NCBI GenBank assembly: GCA_003415625.1
Contig: PYIU01000005.1
Location: 2,175,001-2,239,000, forward strand
Source of the DNA: Aquanectria penicillioides
Taxonomy: Eukaryota > Ascomycota > Sordariomycetes > Hypocreales > Nectriaceae
Reading direction: 5' to 3'
DNA length: 64,000 nucleotides
Each line of letters begins with the position of its first letter. The first letter of the stretch is position 1. A program made the position numbers and the translations under genes. Of this stretch, positions 32,844-45,367 are shown piece after piece. The notes under the pieces are model-generated. The model was not told where the DNA came from and searched no databases. It worked only from the letters and a program-made list of their open reading frames with translations.

Positions 32844-35800
32844 GACGGATATGTGAGATTTTGGTGAAGCCCGTTGGGCAACGTCTACAAAGAGGATGAC
32901 GTGGGAGGATGCCCCACGACGGTATGCAATTTCAAACTCGGTATAGGAATACAGCTACGTAGGTGCATATCCATCATGATTTCACACCAGAATGACGGTT
33001 CGAGATTCAACATGGGACACACTCAGCGGTTGGGGCAGTAGTCAGGCACGTGTATATCCCGACATGGCATGACTGGCCTCAGATGATCAGATTGATCTCA
33101 TGGGTTCTGGGAGGTGCTGGGGTGGGCAGGGCCACCAAGGAGACTATTTCCGATAGGCGAGTTGGGTCGCCAGTGACTGCTATTATTATTTCTATTGCAC
33201 TGATTGAACTGATTGCCCTGCGAACTGGATGGGAGGGAGCCTCGACTGTGTCTGGTAGTTGGACCGTTCTAAATTCGGGGACGACGGTGGTGGTGGGATG
33301 GAGTGATGGGCTCCCACGTTGCCTGACGAGAGACAACTTGGCGCTGGAAGAAAATCCCGCTATCCATAGACCTGGCGGGAGGAGATGCAAGGGAAACAGG
33401 CCTGGGCCGCGAGAGACGAGGTGCGGGACTCGAGACTTTTCATATTGGGCCAGGTTTGTCTCGCGCAGTGTGGCATTATGCAGGTTGGCAGGCTCATCAA
33501 ATCACATGTAGATGGATGTTTGATGACGGGGACAGGCTCTATGGGATAGGCTCTGGCGGGCAGGGCTTCGGCCTCTTCGGGCTGCAGGAGAAAAAAAAAA
33601 TACGAGGAGACCAGCCATTTATTTGTATTGACGAACACATTGCAGATTGTCCGGATCATCGGGGATTTTTTGTTTGTTTCCATTTACGATGCGATGAGTG
33701 AGAACGGGGCTCGGGTTGGCAGGGAAAAATAAGCAAGGTGAGCGGGTGCCTCAAATCGAGCTGAGAGCTACGCAAGCCTCTCAGCTCAGCATGTAAGACA
33801 AGGCGCGACAGGAAATTGCCCAATCGAGTAACGAAATGGACGGTCCATCAAATCTGCGTCGGGAGTTGCGGCGCACGTCCAGCCAAGTTACGACGTAGCA
33901 CCCAATGGACGAAGTTGGGGACCCTCACCGAGCTTGCCGGGGCTCTGCTCCATAGGGGATAGGATGGATTGATGCCATATTAAGCAGCATGTAAATTCAA
34001 AGGACGCCGGGACGGAGGGTCGGAGAGGATGGTGAGGCAAAGGAGTGAGTCCCCGCCCCGGGACCCCAGCTCATGGCCGCCCGAATTGGCGCCAAATCGT
34101 CACGACAACGGCATTGGAGTTGTGGCACAGCCGAGGCCACCAGCCCATCCTGGTCTGGTCTGGTCGGGCCTGGGCCTGGGCGCCTGGACGTCTGGACGTC
34201 TGAATGCCCGGGAGTCTTGAGAGTCTGGGCGCGACGTAGCGTTTTGGCTACAGCTTGGCGAGGCCGCCTCGAGGCCAAGCGTGGGCCGTATGGGAGGAGT
34301 CATTCAGGCGGTGGTGAGTTGAGGACGCAAGGTAAGGCGAAGGCGGGCCTCCTCTGCAATGGCGATTGGGCTGAAAGCTGCAGGAAGGGCTAGGATTGGG
34401 GGATGCGGACCAAGACCATAACTGCAGCGAGCATCTGATGATGGAGCAACACATACAGGTGCAACAGCAGCAGCGGCAGCAGCAGCCTGTATGGATGGAT
34501 ACACCGGAAATGCATTCATTGTAATAATGCCCATGTACCACCCAGTATTACACAGTACCACTCCTACTTCCACTCACTCTGCATGTACGGTAATGTAGGC
34601 ACAGCCAGCACATGACAGTAGTAGTGCCAAGATCGGAGATCATGGACTGGGATCCAGGGCCTAGACGGAGCTCGGTGGGAGGTGAAGCAAGCTACGCTAC
34701 ACTACGGAGTTGATCAAGGGGGTGAGCGAGTGGAGGAGCTGGAGCCGGAAACGAGATTCTCGGAAACGGTGGGCGTGGTCCACCCAGAGCGGCAAACTCA
34801 TCATCATCCTCATCGGGGATTAGGGAGTGCGTGTGCGTGTGCGTGTGTATCCGTATGTGTCTCATCAATCAACTAATCCTTCATGGGTGTTCATCACGGC
34901 TGCCTGACCAGTGGTGGTAATCCCATGTTTGTGGGTTGGCAGTGAGGCTTCGCCAAGGATGGATTTGTCTTAGGGGCCTGACAACCTTCCAAAAACAGGT
35001 CGCAGCAGCACGCGAGAGGACGTTGCATAACCCCTGGCCCCTGCGGCTTGGCTCGCCTTGGGTACTTTTCAGGCCCCCTGTCCGCTGTCCGTCTTCTGTC
35101 CACCCACTGCCCATATCCTCTGTCTCTCCTCTGCCTCTCCTCTACCTGTTCTGTGGTGCGCTCGCTGCCCTGCTCGTTGCCCGGTGCCGGGGGACGCCCC
35201 ACTGTACAGCCCACACCGCCCCACCATCTCCCGCTGAAGCCCGCTAAAACCCTTTGGAGCCCCACTCCCGAACGTCATGGTCTCCCTGCCAACGCCGGTA
35301 AATAAAACGTGGCTGGGGGAATGCTCGTCCTGCATGTGTGCGTCGCTCCCCAAAAGTCGAAAGGCTGGTCGTTCAAACCCCAAGTTTCCCAGCCATCGAA
35401 TATCCGCCCAATACCATCCATCTTTCTCCATCCCGTCAACTGCGGTACCTGACCCGACTTGTTTGACTGACTGACTGACCGGACAGCTTTTTCTCTCTTT
35501 CTCTCCTTCCTGTAACAGGAGCCGGGAATTTGGACAAACTCACTCTTGTCACAGGACAATCCTTCGACGCAAGCCGCTCTGTGATAAATCGTTACAAGCA
35601 CTCAGCTGCAACCTAACCTCTTCTCATCCCCCTCCCCTCTCATTCTTTTAACATCGCAGGCCTCGGCTTTCCCTCGCTGTCTATTTTCAACCGTCGTTCG
35701 CTCCGTCCCGCGCGCGCATTCCAACTGCTTGACCAGACAGACATCTGCCGTGAACCACATTCCATACCGATTTGCTCGTCTCCCGAGACAAGGCCACTGC

Positions 35801-36072
35801 CCGCCTCCGAATCGAGAGCATCGAACTGACCGCTAGGAGAGGAAATCCAACCTACCGCTTGGAGACGATCCGCTGCAACGAGATTTGCCTCAACCAGCGG
35901 CGAACAACCCTAGAGGCATCGATCCGACCTTAACCCTCGCGCTGAACGGCGCCCGCCCGGCAACCCGACCGTCACTCCCCAGGGGACGGCCGTGGGCGTG
36001 CTGTGATTCTCCTCGTTCTGGGGTTTATACCATTATCTCCATAAGGAGAACTGGTGAACACAGCCGCTCAAG
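32844..36072. promoter_or_regulatory. 3.2-kb gene-free region between TIP20 and FIG1
   Basis: Divergent starts flank it, so it holds the TIP20 promoter on the left and the FIG1 promoter and leader on the right. Features seen: a CAG/CGG-rich patch near 34450-34490, a GTGTGC array at 34826-34849, and CT-rich DNA at 35090-35150 and 35490-35660. The many small open frames have no recognisable similarity. Confidence 0.45.
34826..34849. repeat. (GTGTGC)n / GT-rich microsatellite
   Basis: About four imperfect GTGTGC units about 1.2 kb upstream of the FIG1 start. Confidence 0.75.
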
Positions 36073-37147
36073 ATGGGTAGCTCAGAATCGCAATCGAGCT
36101 CCAGCAGGAGCTCGAGCTCACGAGCTCCCAAGTTCCAAGTTGGATGGTACAGTAAGTCATCTCCCGCAAGCCCTCTCTCGAGCGCTTGCAAAGACCCGGC
36201 GCATGCGCTGGAATGTTGCTGTTTCGCAAACACATGGCTAACACATGCTCTCTGCAGGATTCGTGCCATTCCTTGGTTATCACCACGTGCTGATGATTCT
36301 CATCGCCGTTGCAATTATCCTACTCTGTACGTCGAAGCCCCTACTCTCAAAAGCCAGATTCAACGAGCTAACCAGTGTTGTCCGCTCTAGCTCTACTACT
36401 CGCAGGATGTTCATCCTCATCACCACTTATCCCTGACATCTTCCTCCTTTCGCTCTACTACCAATCATACACGGCAACACCCGACACCGCGCAGGTTGAC
36501 TACAACGTGCACACCGCCATCGAAAACATTGCCGGTTCCGCTCAACTGGCCGCTCGCGTGGGCTACTTTGGTATCTGTGTCAACCCCGACGGTGGTTCGT
36601 GGCTGTGCAGTAACAATGCTACTGCGCTGGCCAAGGAAGTTTCAGTCGACCAGGATCCGCTCAACCTTATCTGGCTGGCTGCTCAGTTCAAGGACATGAT
36701 TGTGTTCCCTTACCTGATGTAAGTGCAGACCCCGGAATCTTCTCTCGAGATGACACTGTACTAACTCTGAATCATAGCATCATCGCCATCATCTTCGCCT
36801 TTGTCTGTCTCCTGCTCCTCGCTACCTTCCCCGGTTGGCACGAGGAGGAGGACTCCGAGGGTTCCGATCGAGAAGTTAAGCCCTTCCCCTCGCGTTTCGT
36901 CTCGCAGATCGCCCTCGCCATCATCTTCATCGCCTCCATCTTCGTCCTCGTGTCAGTTCTGTGGCAGCACACAGCCTCAGTGGCCGCGTCAGTGATTGCT
37001 CAAGATTTCGGAAACGGAGCTGTCAAGAGCGGTGTTGGTACCAGCGCCATGGTCCTGGGTTGGTTCTCTTTCGCCCTGCTCATCATCGTCACCATCGGAT
37101 TGCTCGTCATGATTCTCAGCATGAGCGTCTTGAGTGCAATGGTGTAG
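36073..37147 (+). CDS. FIG1: Fig1-family calcium/membrane-fusion regulator
   Basis: Fig1 is a plasma-membrane protein of the low-affinity calcium uptake system, used in mating and hyphal development. Four exons: 36073-36151, 36258-36326, 36391-36718, 36778-37147, giving 281 aa. Introns have GTAAGT or GTACGT donors and CTAAC branch sites. Four membrane segments: TM1 VLMILIAVAIILL running into LLLAG, then one near FPYLIIAIIFAFVCLLLLATF, then IALAIIFIASIFVLVSVLW, then FSFALLIIVTIGLLVMILSM. The extracellular loop after TM1 carries the family signature GYFGICVNPDGGSWLC, a G-x-C...C pair, plus an N-glycosylation-type SNNATAL. The N-terminus is a short Ser-rich cytosolic tail. All exons needed for the fold are in phase; no break. 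Confidence 0.9.
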
Positions 37148-38045
37148 AGCGCCCGAGTTAAACCAGGACGATGAGATGAGGAGTGATTGTAAATACGCCA
37201 CCATGCCAAAAATATCTGGCTCGGCGAGGGTAAGGTCAAGACAAGGCAACTGGGTGAATGTGCATGAGCATCGGCGTTCTTGGGAAATACTACTCTGCTT
37301 TTAAAACGATCGACAAGTTTTGTTAATTTATTTCGGTTCGACATCCTCGACGTGGGTGGTATTATTCGCGCACAGCTACACACCGCACCGCAACCGAGTC
37401 TACCCTGGACGCCTCCTTTCGCGCAACAGGACACAATCTACCAATCAGTTAGCCGAGGAACCCACGCATGGTTCAACGACTCACGATGTGCCCAGCAAGA
37501 ACGAAAAGGGACCTGGCAAGGGTAGACGGACAAGAACGAGGCAACCACACTGTTCTTTGTTGCATATAGACCACACCAAGTTTGAGGGAACGGAGGATCA
37601 TCAACGGACCGGAAACCACGCGAACGCGCAACGACATACATCTGAAACGCCGACATGAGAGCGGAGTTTAGAATCTCCGCTACGACACAAGGAAGGATAT
37701 GTCATTTTTTGCACAGAAAGAAAGGAAGGGAAATGTGGAACTCCTTTCATGGAAGACATTGTCATGTATTAACACCTCCAAGTTTACTCCTTTTTTGCCT
37801 CGCGTGCGACGGAAATGAAATTTTGGGACTGCTTTTTAATATCTGTTTCGCAAAACTCTCGACTTTTGGTACTGCTTCGTTAATTTTGTGCTTTTTGATC
37901 TTTTGCTAGGAATCGAAGGGTACAAGAGTTGTTGGAGTGGAGGAAGGGATGGAAGCTAATGCTGGATCGAAGAAGACCTTGGGGGCGAAGTGATGCAACG
38001 CTCGCGACGTGGTTGGTGATGCTTGGAGCGATCGATACACGCATG

Positions 38046-38076
38046 GGCTGGCTGGCTGGATGGATGGATGGATGGA
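38046..38076. repeat. (GGCT)n(GGAT)n microsatellite
   Basis: Tetranucleotide array of GGCT units passing into four GGAT units in the FIG1-GH47 gap. A similar GGAT array occurs at 59249-59265. Confidence 0.8.
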
Positions 38077-38770
38077 CCCGAGAATGGAAAACAAGATAGA
38101 TTTTAGGTAGCTTAATCACTTCAGGACTTGACGTTCCTTTTGGGAAGTTAATACACTCTGTTTCCTGAGCCTTCTCCTCCTTTGATCATCCCTGAATATC
38201 CTTGTGATGTATTGATAACAACCTCGATGAATATTCCGAATGGATACGGATACCTGATTGTAAAACAAGATGAATCAAGTCTGCAAGTTTGTTGCACTAC
38301 TACCAACGTTGAGACTGTTGCTTCTACGTCAACCATTGCATGGAGACAGACAGTTTCGGTACGGGCAAAGCAACGAGTCTCTAGTATACGCCATGTTTCC
38401 TTTGTCCGAGTTCGTATAAGCAATATGTGCTGAGACGGCGGTGACACCTGCATGATAACGGCACAAGACTTGTCCCGTGGGTAGACATCACAATCACACG
38501 TGGCTTAACAAAGCAATCAGGATGGAGAGAGAAAGAGAGGGCCACTCGCACGACGGGGAGTGCTCTAACGTATACATTATTATACCCCGAGTCTAAATCA
38601 ACTAAACTGCACCTTGATAGGCATCCTAATATCCTGGCCCGTCAAAGTCCCATAACGCCGCTATACTTTTTAAACCTTCCCCTGCGGTTCCTGATATACA
38701 TGCATACGCGTCAAACCCGCCAGGACACCAGTCTCCAAGGCGCGGTAATGATGGACCATCCATTGCGTTT

Positions 38771-38792
38771 TATAATAATAATAATAATAAAA
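38771..38792. repeat. (AAT)n microsatellite
   Basis: About six AAT units roughly 90 bp beyond the GH47 stop. Confidence 0.85.
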
Positions 38793-38881
38793 TTGCGTCA
38801 TCCCAGTTTATCCAGTGCTTGGTGGCGGTAGAACTTTAGCCAAGAAAAACACCCTGACTGAAACAGACATTTGTGAACCGT

Positions 38882-41800
38882 CTACTGATTCGCCATGTAC
38901 GACTTCTGCTTGGAAGAGCTCCCAGTTCCAGTTGACGAAGCAGTAGGTCGCTTAAAGGGATGGGCCTCGGTGTTGAGGACCCACTCGTCGAGGCTGATGA
39001 GTTCCGGCTCAGAAAAGAGGAGGAAGTAATACTTGAGGGTCTCGGCGATCCAGAAGCTCTCCATTTCGTCCTTCAAGCCGGGTGAGGGCTCCATGACGTT
39101 GTCGATAGCGCTGTTGGCGAATTCTGTGCGGGTGGCTCGAAGGGTGGCCTCGAACATTTTCCAGCCCTTGTCCATCCACTCGGGATCACCCGTGATTCGG
39201 TACATGTACCACACGGACTCAATGGCCTCGGGTCTGTGATTGCAAGGTTAGTATTCTGTCAGGGCCCAATCAAAAAGCATCGGTAACCACACTTACCGGA
39301 GAATATAGTTCTTGTTAATCATGTCGGTGTATCCGACGGGCAGATTCTCCCTCGAGAGCCTATTCGCAACGTACTCTTCGTGGGTCATGGGCTTGTCCCG
39401 AGGAATGTCATTGATTGGCACCGAGATGAAATTGGAGCTGTGGTCCTCGGAGCTCTTGTCCTTGTCAGACCACCTGTTGCCCATGCCAATCTTCTCCTTG
39501 AGGGACTCGGGAAGCTCAGAGCCTGCCTCGCCCTTGGGTTGGGCGAGTTGGAGATCCAGCTCTGGCATTGGGATGCCATTCCTCTTTGACAAAGTCGAGC
39601 CCTCACCCTTGCTGGTATCCTCGGAAGAAGCCTTGGTCGAGTCTGAGGTGGTGTATTTGTATCCGGTTTTGGGCGCCGTCTCCTCAGAGATATCCTTGGC
39701 CTTCAGCTCGGCTTCGGAGGTCGTGGTCGAATCATCAAGGGTCTTCTCATCTGCTGGCTTGGTGGAATCCTTGGACTTTTGGTTCTTCACAGCGTCGTCT
39801 TTGCTGCTCAGTTTCCTCTGGCTTTCAGACTCCCTAGCAGCCTCCTTGGCATCCTCCTTCGCGGCTTGCTTTCTCAGGTACTCGCCTTCCTCCCACTTGG
39901 CCATCTCCTCCTTGCGCCATTCCCAGGACGGGTCGAGATACTCGAACCAGCGGGTCTCGTTGAATTTGCACTTGTCGAGGGTTGGGCAAGGGGCCAGGTG
40001 GGCGTACTCAGCCATGACGCCTGCAGTAGTTGATTGGTACGCCCACACACAACCGTCGGTGAGCTGCTTGGCTAGTTCAATGTCCTTCGGACGTCCGAAG
40101 ATTCTACCGCCCAAACCGTACATGCCACCGATGAAGCACGTCAAGTGGGTTACCTCGTAAGATGTGAAGAACTTGCGCTTTGGTCCTGCTTGCAAAGCCT
40201 TCTTTCCGGTGAATAGGATATCCCAGTCGCCACTGTTTTTAATCATAGGTCGGTACAACAAGTTCTCGTTGACGGCTTCAATAGTGTCCTCGTGCAGTCT
40301 TCGGTACTTGGCCTCTTGGCCACCGAGCAGAAGGTATTGCTACATGTCGTTAGTGAAATCCAAAAGGAAACAAAATAGAGGGTTACGATGACGAACCTTG
40401 GGGAAATACTCGTAGGCAGAATCTTGAGCTCCTCCCATATGGTAGTTTTCGCTACCATATATAGCTCGGGCCAGACCCTGCGAGACACACTCCCACTCTG
40501 CAGTTGATCCATCCGCAGTAAGGGGAGGGATTCGCCCATTGTTCCTGGTCTGCTCCGCTGAAAGTTTCTTGCTCAGGGGAGGGCCAAGGGGATCCGCTGA
40601 ATCATCAGAGCCAGTGCTGGTGCTGGTGCTGGTGCTAGTGCTGGTGCTAGTGCTTTCTGGCTTGGCATTGGAATCTGCGCCAGGAATTGCAGCTCGAGCA
40701 TGCAATTTGTTCTCCTGCAGTCTGGTACCACTCCCAAACTCAAAACCTTTAGGGGGGGCATCCAGGTCCGCAGAGTTCATGTGCTTCTGAGCCTCCTTGC
40801 TGAGGTTTTCCCTGATGGTCGTGGCGGTCTTGTTGCATCCTGAAGCGTCGAGGCGTTCGGGGAAGAGGCCTGGGATGTCCGTTTCACCATCCTTTTGCAT
40901 TTGGACGAGAGCATTGGTGATACGGTCGACAGCGTCGTAGTACTTGTCATCGCCAGTGAGCTGCGACAAACGGGTGAATTCCAAGGAAAGCGTGCCGAGC
41001 TCAGCGATGCCGACCATTCCTGCACGGTGAGGTTCAGATGAGTAGGGAGGTCGCCAGTGGTAGAACAGAATGGGCATGCGGTTAGGGGTATCAAATATGC
41101 CCATGAGAATCTCTCCAAGCTCAATTGCCTTCTTGAGAAGGATGGGATACTTGCCGTCGGGACCACCGCTGACATCATAGGCGGCGAGCAGACCGCCCAG
41201 GTATCGGATCGTAGTCTCGAACACAGGGATGGTAGACCTGGAAGTCCACGTGAAATCGATTTTGGCAACGGCATTGGCGGCCTCGTCGAACTCGTCTCTC
41301 ATGTCGGCAATCCAGAGGGTATCCAGAGAATCGACCAGGGTAGCAGCCCAGCCGCAAAAGGGATCACGGTGCTGCTTGGACAAGGGGGAAAGTTCATCAT
41401 GCATCCAAGCGTATTTGCGATATCCGGACCAGGCGCGCTCAAGCTCGGCTTTGACAACCTTCTGGCGCTGGAGGCGTGTTGTCTTGGCCCTTTCGGACTC
41501 AGTGCCGAATTCATATTGAATCTGGGGGATGTCTTTGGGAGTTCCGGTGGGGAGAGGAACGAGTGAGTGGGGGTGAAGCGGGAAGTTCTCCTTGGGTCGC
41601 ATCCAATGCTCGCTTTGCCATTCCTTCTCCTCTACGGGATGGTCGAGGTCGTGGTTGTTGATTGGGGGATCGGACCAGTGAACCTTGGGAATCTCGGGGA
41701 CATCGTCGTTGTTCTTGGCAGGTTTCTTAGGGGCCGTAGGGGAGGATTCCTTTCCAGTAGAGCTGGAGCTGTCCGTGCTGTACGTGTCCTTGTTGGATGT

Positions 41801-42202
41801 GTCCTTGTTGTACGTGTCCTTGTTGTACGTATCCTTGTTGTACGAATCCTTGCTGGATTTATCCTTGGTGTAGGTATTCTCGGTGGTTATGTCCAGCTTG
41901 CCCTTTCCACTAGTCTTGGAATCGCTCTCAAGTTTGTCGGCGGCATCCTGCTCATCAGCCAGTAGTCCGGGTGCGGACTCGGGCTTCTTGGGAGGAATTT
42001 CCGCAGGGGATTTATCCTTGACGTGGTCGTCACCACCGCCAGTGGGGGGTTGGACAGGAGGGGACTTGGGAGGCGAGTTGAAGCTGCTCAGGGAGTCTGC
42101 GCTTGAGGACACAGCCCATGAGTTCTCCATGACGCGGTAGAGGAGGAAGACGACGACAATGGCGCAAACGGTGAAAAGCCGGTACCGCCTGCGAGGCATC
42201 AT
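38882..42202 (-). CDS. Membrane-anchored GH47 class I alpha-1,2-mannosidase with large inserts; one frame break
   Basis: Trims alpha-1,2-mannose from N-glycans in the ER or Golgi. Exons 42202-40397, 40340-39297, 39233-38882; introns 40341-40396 (GTTCGT...CACTAAC...TGTAG) and 39234-39296 (GTAAGT...ACTAAC...CACAG). About 1066 aa, roughly twice a core GH47 enzyme. The N-terminus is a type II anchor ([16 protein letters not shown], 9-24). A Lys/Asp-rich stalk has four to five NKDTY-type pentapeptides (111-150). The catalytic domain begins near 248: [53 protein letters not shown] and the calcium-binding Thr in NTEAHP. Low-complexity inserts lie at about 500-560 (an ST dipeptide run) and about 748-928 (K/E/S/T-rich). 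Frame break in exon 2 at 40319-40321: three G where two are needed to read [15 protein letters not shown]. Confidence 0.88.
40608..40656 (-). repeat. Coding hexanucleotide repeat (Ser-Thr)n
   Basis: About seven units of a 6-bp repeat (GTGCTG/GTGCTA on the plus strand), encoding an ST dipeptide run inside an insert of the GH47 enzyme. Likely length-variable. Confidence 0.8.
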
Positions 42203-42813
42203 GGTGGGCGATCGTGGCTCGCCGAGGCGAGGCTTTGGGAAAGATGGGGAAAGGAGGTTTGCGTCGTCGCGTGGGTATGATTTATCTGGTGGATCTTGCT
42301 CGCAGCTTATGAGGACGGCATTTCTGGTTAACTCTATCGACGGCCGTGAGAATTCGCAGTCGAATCAAGCAACGACTAGCAATGGGACTGTGCAGGGAGT
42401 AGAATGGAGCAGAAGACACAGCACTCTATACACCTTTGATAGCAAGAAGAAAGAAAAACGAGAGAGAGTAGGGAAAGCCAAGACGACGTGGAAAGGAGAA
42501 GCAAAGACCGGGATGCAGATGCTAGTTTGCACAAGACACAGTGGACAAGGGACGTGATGGGGACCCGACGGATGGCCTGCGCAAGCGCACTGAGCGCAGG
42601 GGGCCCACAGGGAGCCCCGCCCATGTCGGAAGTACATTTGGCACGGCATGGCAGCTGAGCCAGTGAAGGGTGGCGCTATAATTGTGGACGGCTCAGCGCC
42701 GACCAACGGGAGCGACAGCTGGCGCTGCGTCGGGGTCCTCAGGGGGCGTCGCCCCAATGCTCTTGGACTGCACATTACTGCACTCTACTCCGTAGGGCGC
42801 CTCCAATGGAAGC

Positions 42814-42835
42814 GATGACGATGACGATGACGATG
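42814..42835. repeat. (GATGAC)n microsatellite
   Basis: Between three and four hexanucleotide units about 0.6 kb upstream of the GH47 start. Confidence 0.8.
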
Positions 42836-43245
42836 GCTTGGATGAGTGGAGGAGTAGGGGTTATAGAGGGATGAGAGAAGAAATGACGACGATTTTTGTT
42901 TCTCAATTTTGATCATCTAGACTAGCTTTTGATCTCTTCATCCCTCCCAAGTTGCCCTACTTATGCAAGCGGAGTCCCTGCAAGCCAGTCCATGACAGGT
43001 TTCTTTGGCTGTCTGACTGCTACTTGCCACTGGGTGTGCGGAGTACATAGTAGTAGGTATGTGCTCACGCTAAAACCTATCCGTGGAACCAAAAAAAGTC
43101 TACCTCAACCCTACCACACCACCATTCCAGGTTTCTCTGATAGGATTGGGAAAGCCAGCCTGTCAATCCGCTAGAGCTTCGGTGGCCTGATAGTGAATAC
43201 GCGGTTTGCGACAACGATATATTGCCTACATGCTCCGTACTTACA

Positions 43246-43284
43246 TACCTACCTACCTACCAACCTACCTACGTACCCACCTAC
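43246..43284. repeat. (TACC)n microsatellite
   Basis: Imperfect array of about nine TACC/TACG units; a second, more broken one lies at 43501-43538. Confidence 0.8.
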
Positions 43285-43500
43285 AGCACAACAGGCCCAA
43301 GCTTGTGCATGGAACGGCAGCAGCTGCAGCGAGCGAGAAGCTGGACGAACCAGAGATGAACATGCTTATGTGAGAGCGGGTGAGATAGCGGGAGAGGTGT
43401 GTTTTGTTTTCGTCCCATATTTCTTTGTTATATAGGGGTACCTATTTCAAGCCAGTACCTACAGTATGCACTGGACCGGGACTGCTCGGTGCCTGCAGCG

Positions 43501-43538
43501 TGTACGTACCTACCTAGTCTCTAGGTACCTACCTATAC
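43501..43538. repeat. Degenerate (TACC)n array with inverted portion
   Basis: TACC units interrupted by AGTCTCTAGG, giving short self-complementary GGTACC and CTAG palindromes. Confidence 0.6.
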
Positions 43539-45367
43539 CTTAGTCCTTCCTTGCGGCCCTCCTTGCTCACGCGCCGGCGCGACAGCTCCCCGCATTTCCC
43601 GAAGCTTCAGGCCATCGCTCATCATGTGGGCGTATGTCTCTCGGCTTATTTTGCCCATCCCCCTAATCCTCCTCAGGCCGCTGCTCTCCTCCACTCACCC
43701 AAAACCGCCGCTTCCCCTTATCGCAATTGCAATGTACTGTACATCATCACGTCGCTGGACCGTGGACCGTCATGACCGGAAAATACAAAACACGAATCGT
43801 TCCAAAGTCCGGCAGCTTCCCCTTCGTTTCCCTCTGATCTCCAGGGTCCCACTCCAAAGTTTACTGTGGTATCCGCACCCGCCAGCCGGCTAGACCTCCA
43901 AGCCCTGTCAGGCCAAGCCAGACAAGCTATGTGAGTAAACCAGGCCGAACCAGCCAGCCCGCCCGCCCGCCCGCACCTCGGAGACTCTTTGATACTCCTT
44001 CTCCAATCCACGGACAAGAATCAGCCACCATTCCTAAACGAGTATTCCGTGCCCCAAGCAATTGTAGGCGAATTAGGAGAATACACGCATGTAATACGAG
44101 CCGTCTTGAGGCCCCCCCCCCGTCGTGCCCCCTTGGTGGTCCTGTCCTTGCCGACGTTGCCGACGCAGCGTGCGATTGAGGTGCATTCCCACCATTCAAG
44201 CTTATTCCTGGGTGAAACGCAAAAAAAAAAAAAAAAAGAATAAAGGAGCCTCTTTGGTCCGGCCCAACCTTTATTGAACCTCTTGTCGGGCTTGGCCGTG
44301 CCTGATTGGGTGAGGGAGTGTATGCTCCGCGACCGTTTTCACTTTAGTGCGTCTACATCTACCATATCCGTGCATCCATCCGTCTCCCCCTGAATGGCCA
44401 GGCACAAGTAAAACATGGCCATCTCCAGCTGCCAAAGCTGTCGAACCTCAAGCATCCCAGCTCAGCTGTACGCAGTCGGTGCCGCCAACGTAGCACTGGT
44501 CAATGATTTTGTCCAGGTCCCTCAGATGCCCCCTCCCTTCTCTCCTCTCCTTGCCTCTGAGGCGTCGTCACTCCCGTGTCCCAGCAGAGCCAATGGATAC
44601 CTAATTGTTCTGTCCATTCCCTTCAATGCCCTGCATGTCTAAGACACTCACCCACTACGAAAACACCCATATAGAAAAAAAAACAAAAAAAAAAACACCA
44701 CTGACTGTATGCTCGTTGACCACATTGGCAATCTTTGCCATTTTGATTGCCGATTCCCCCCTCTAGGACGAACCATGAATCAACCAAGCTGGTCTCCATG
44801 TTGCACCCGCAGACTTCCATTCGTCTCGTCCCCGGCTCCCCCTTTCAGCGCGGTGTATATAGCACCGCAGCACATTTGCCCAATTCGATTATCACCGTCA
44901 CATCAAGAATACTGTATGCGGACAACCCCATCGTACGTTCACCTGCAACCTCGCATTTGCTTCTAGGTAACCTAACTACCTGGGGACGTCTCAGCTAAAC
45001 CAAACGCGACACAACCATGCCCACAATCGTATCGTACAGATAATCAAGGCCGTCGTGTCATTCCAATCATGCTCCTCCCTTTACCCTTTAGCTGTAAATC
45101 ATCCTTAACTATTACCACCCAATTGTATCTGCACCGGCTCCAGGGAACCAGACAAACAAGACAACAAAAACGCCATGCTTAGCATCCTTCATGATTGATT
45201 GTTCCATCCCATCCGATAGCCCCCGAAAAGCACACGCCGTTGCTTCGCGCTTCGAGTGAAGCATGCATTCATGCCATTCTAGCCCGAAATTTTCAATTCT
45301 CTCCTTCTCTTTCTTTTTCTCTTGCTTTCTTTCTCATGCGGTCCTCCCCTCTTCATTACTCACCGCT

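Larger units (their letters stand above)
37148..38881. other. Convergent intergenic region
   Basis: 1.7 kb between the FIG1 and GH47 stops. Holds a GGCT/GGAT array at 38046-38076 and an (AAT)n array at 38771-38792. The left part is AT-rich. No exon recognised. Confidence 0.45.
42203..45367. promoter_or_regulatory. 3.2-kb region between BCK1 3' end and GH47 start
   Basis: Both flanking genes are on the minus strand, so the left part should be the GH47 promoter and the right part the BCK1 3' region. Contains (GATGAC)n at 42814-42835, (CTAC)n-type arrays at 43246-43284 and 43501-43538, a C-run near 44113, and A-runs near 44220 and 44675-44695. No exon recognised. Confidence 0.45.
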
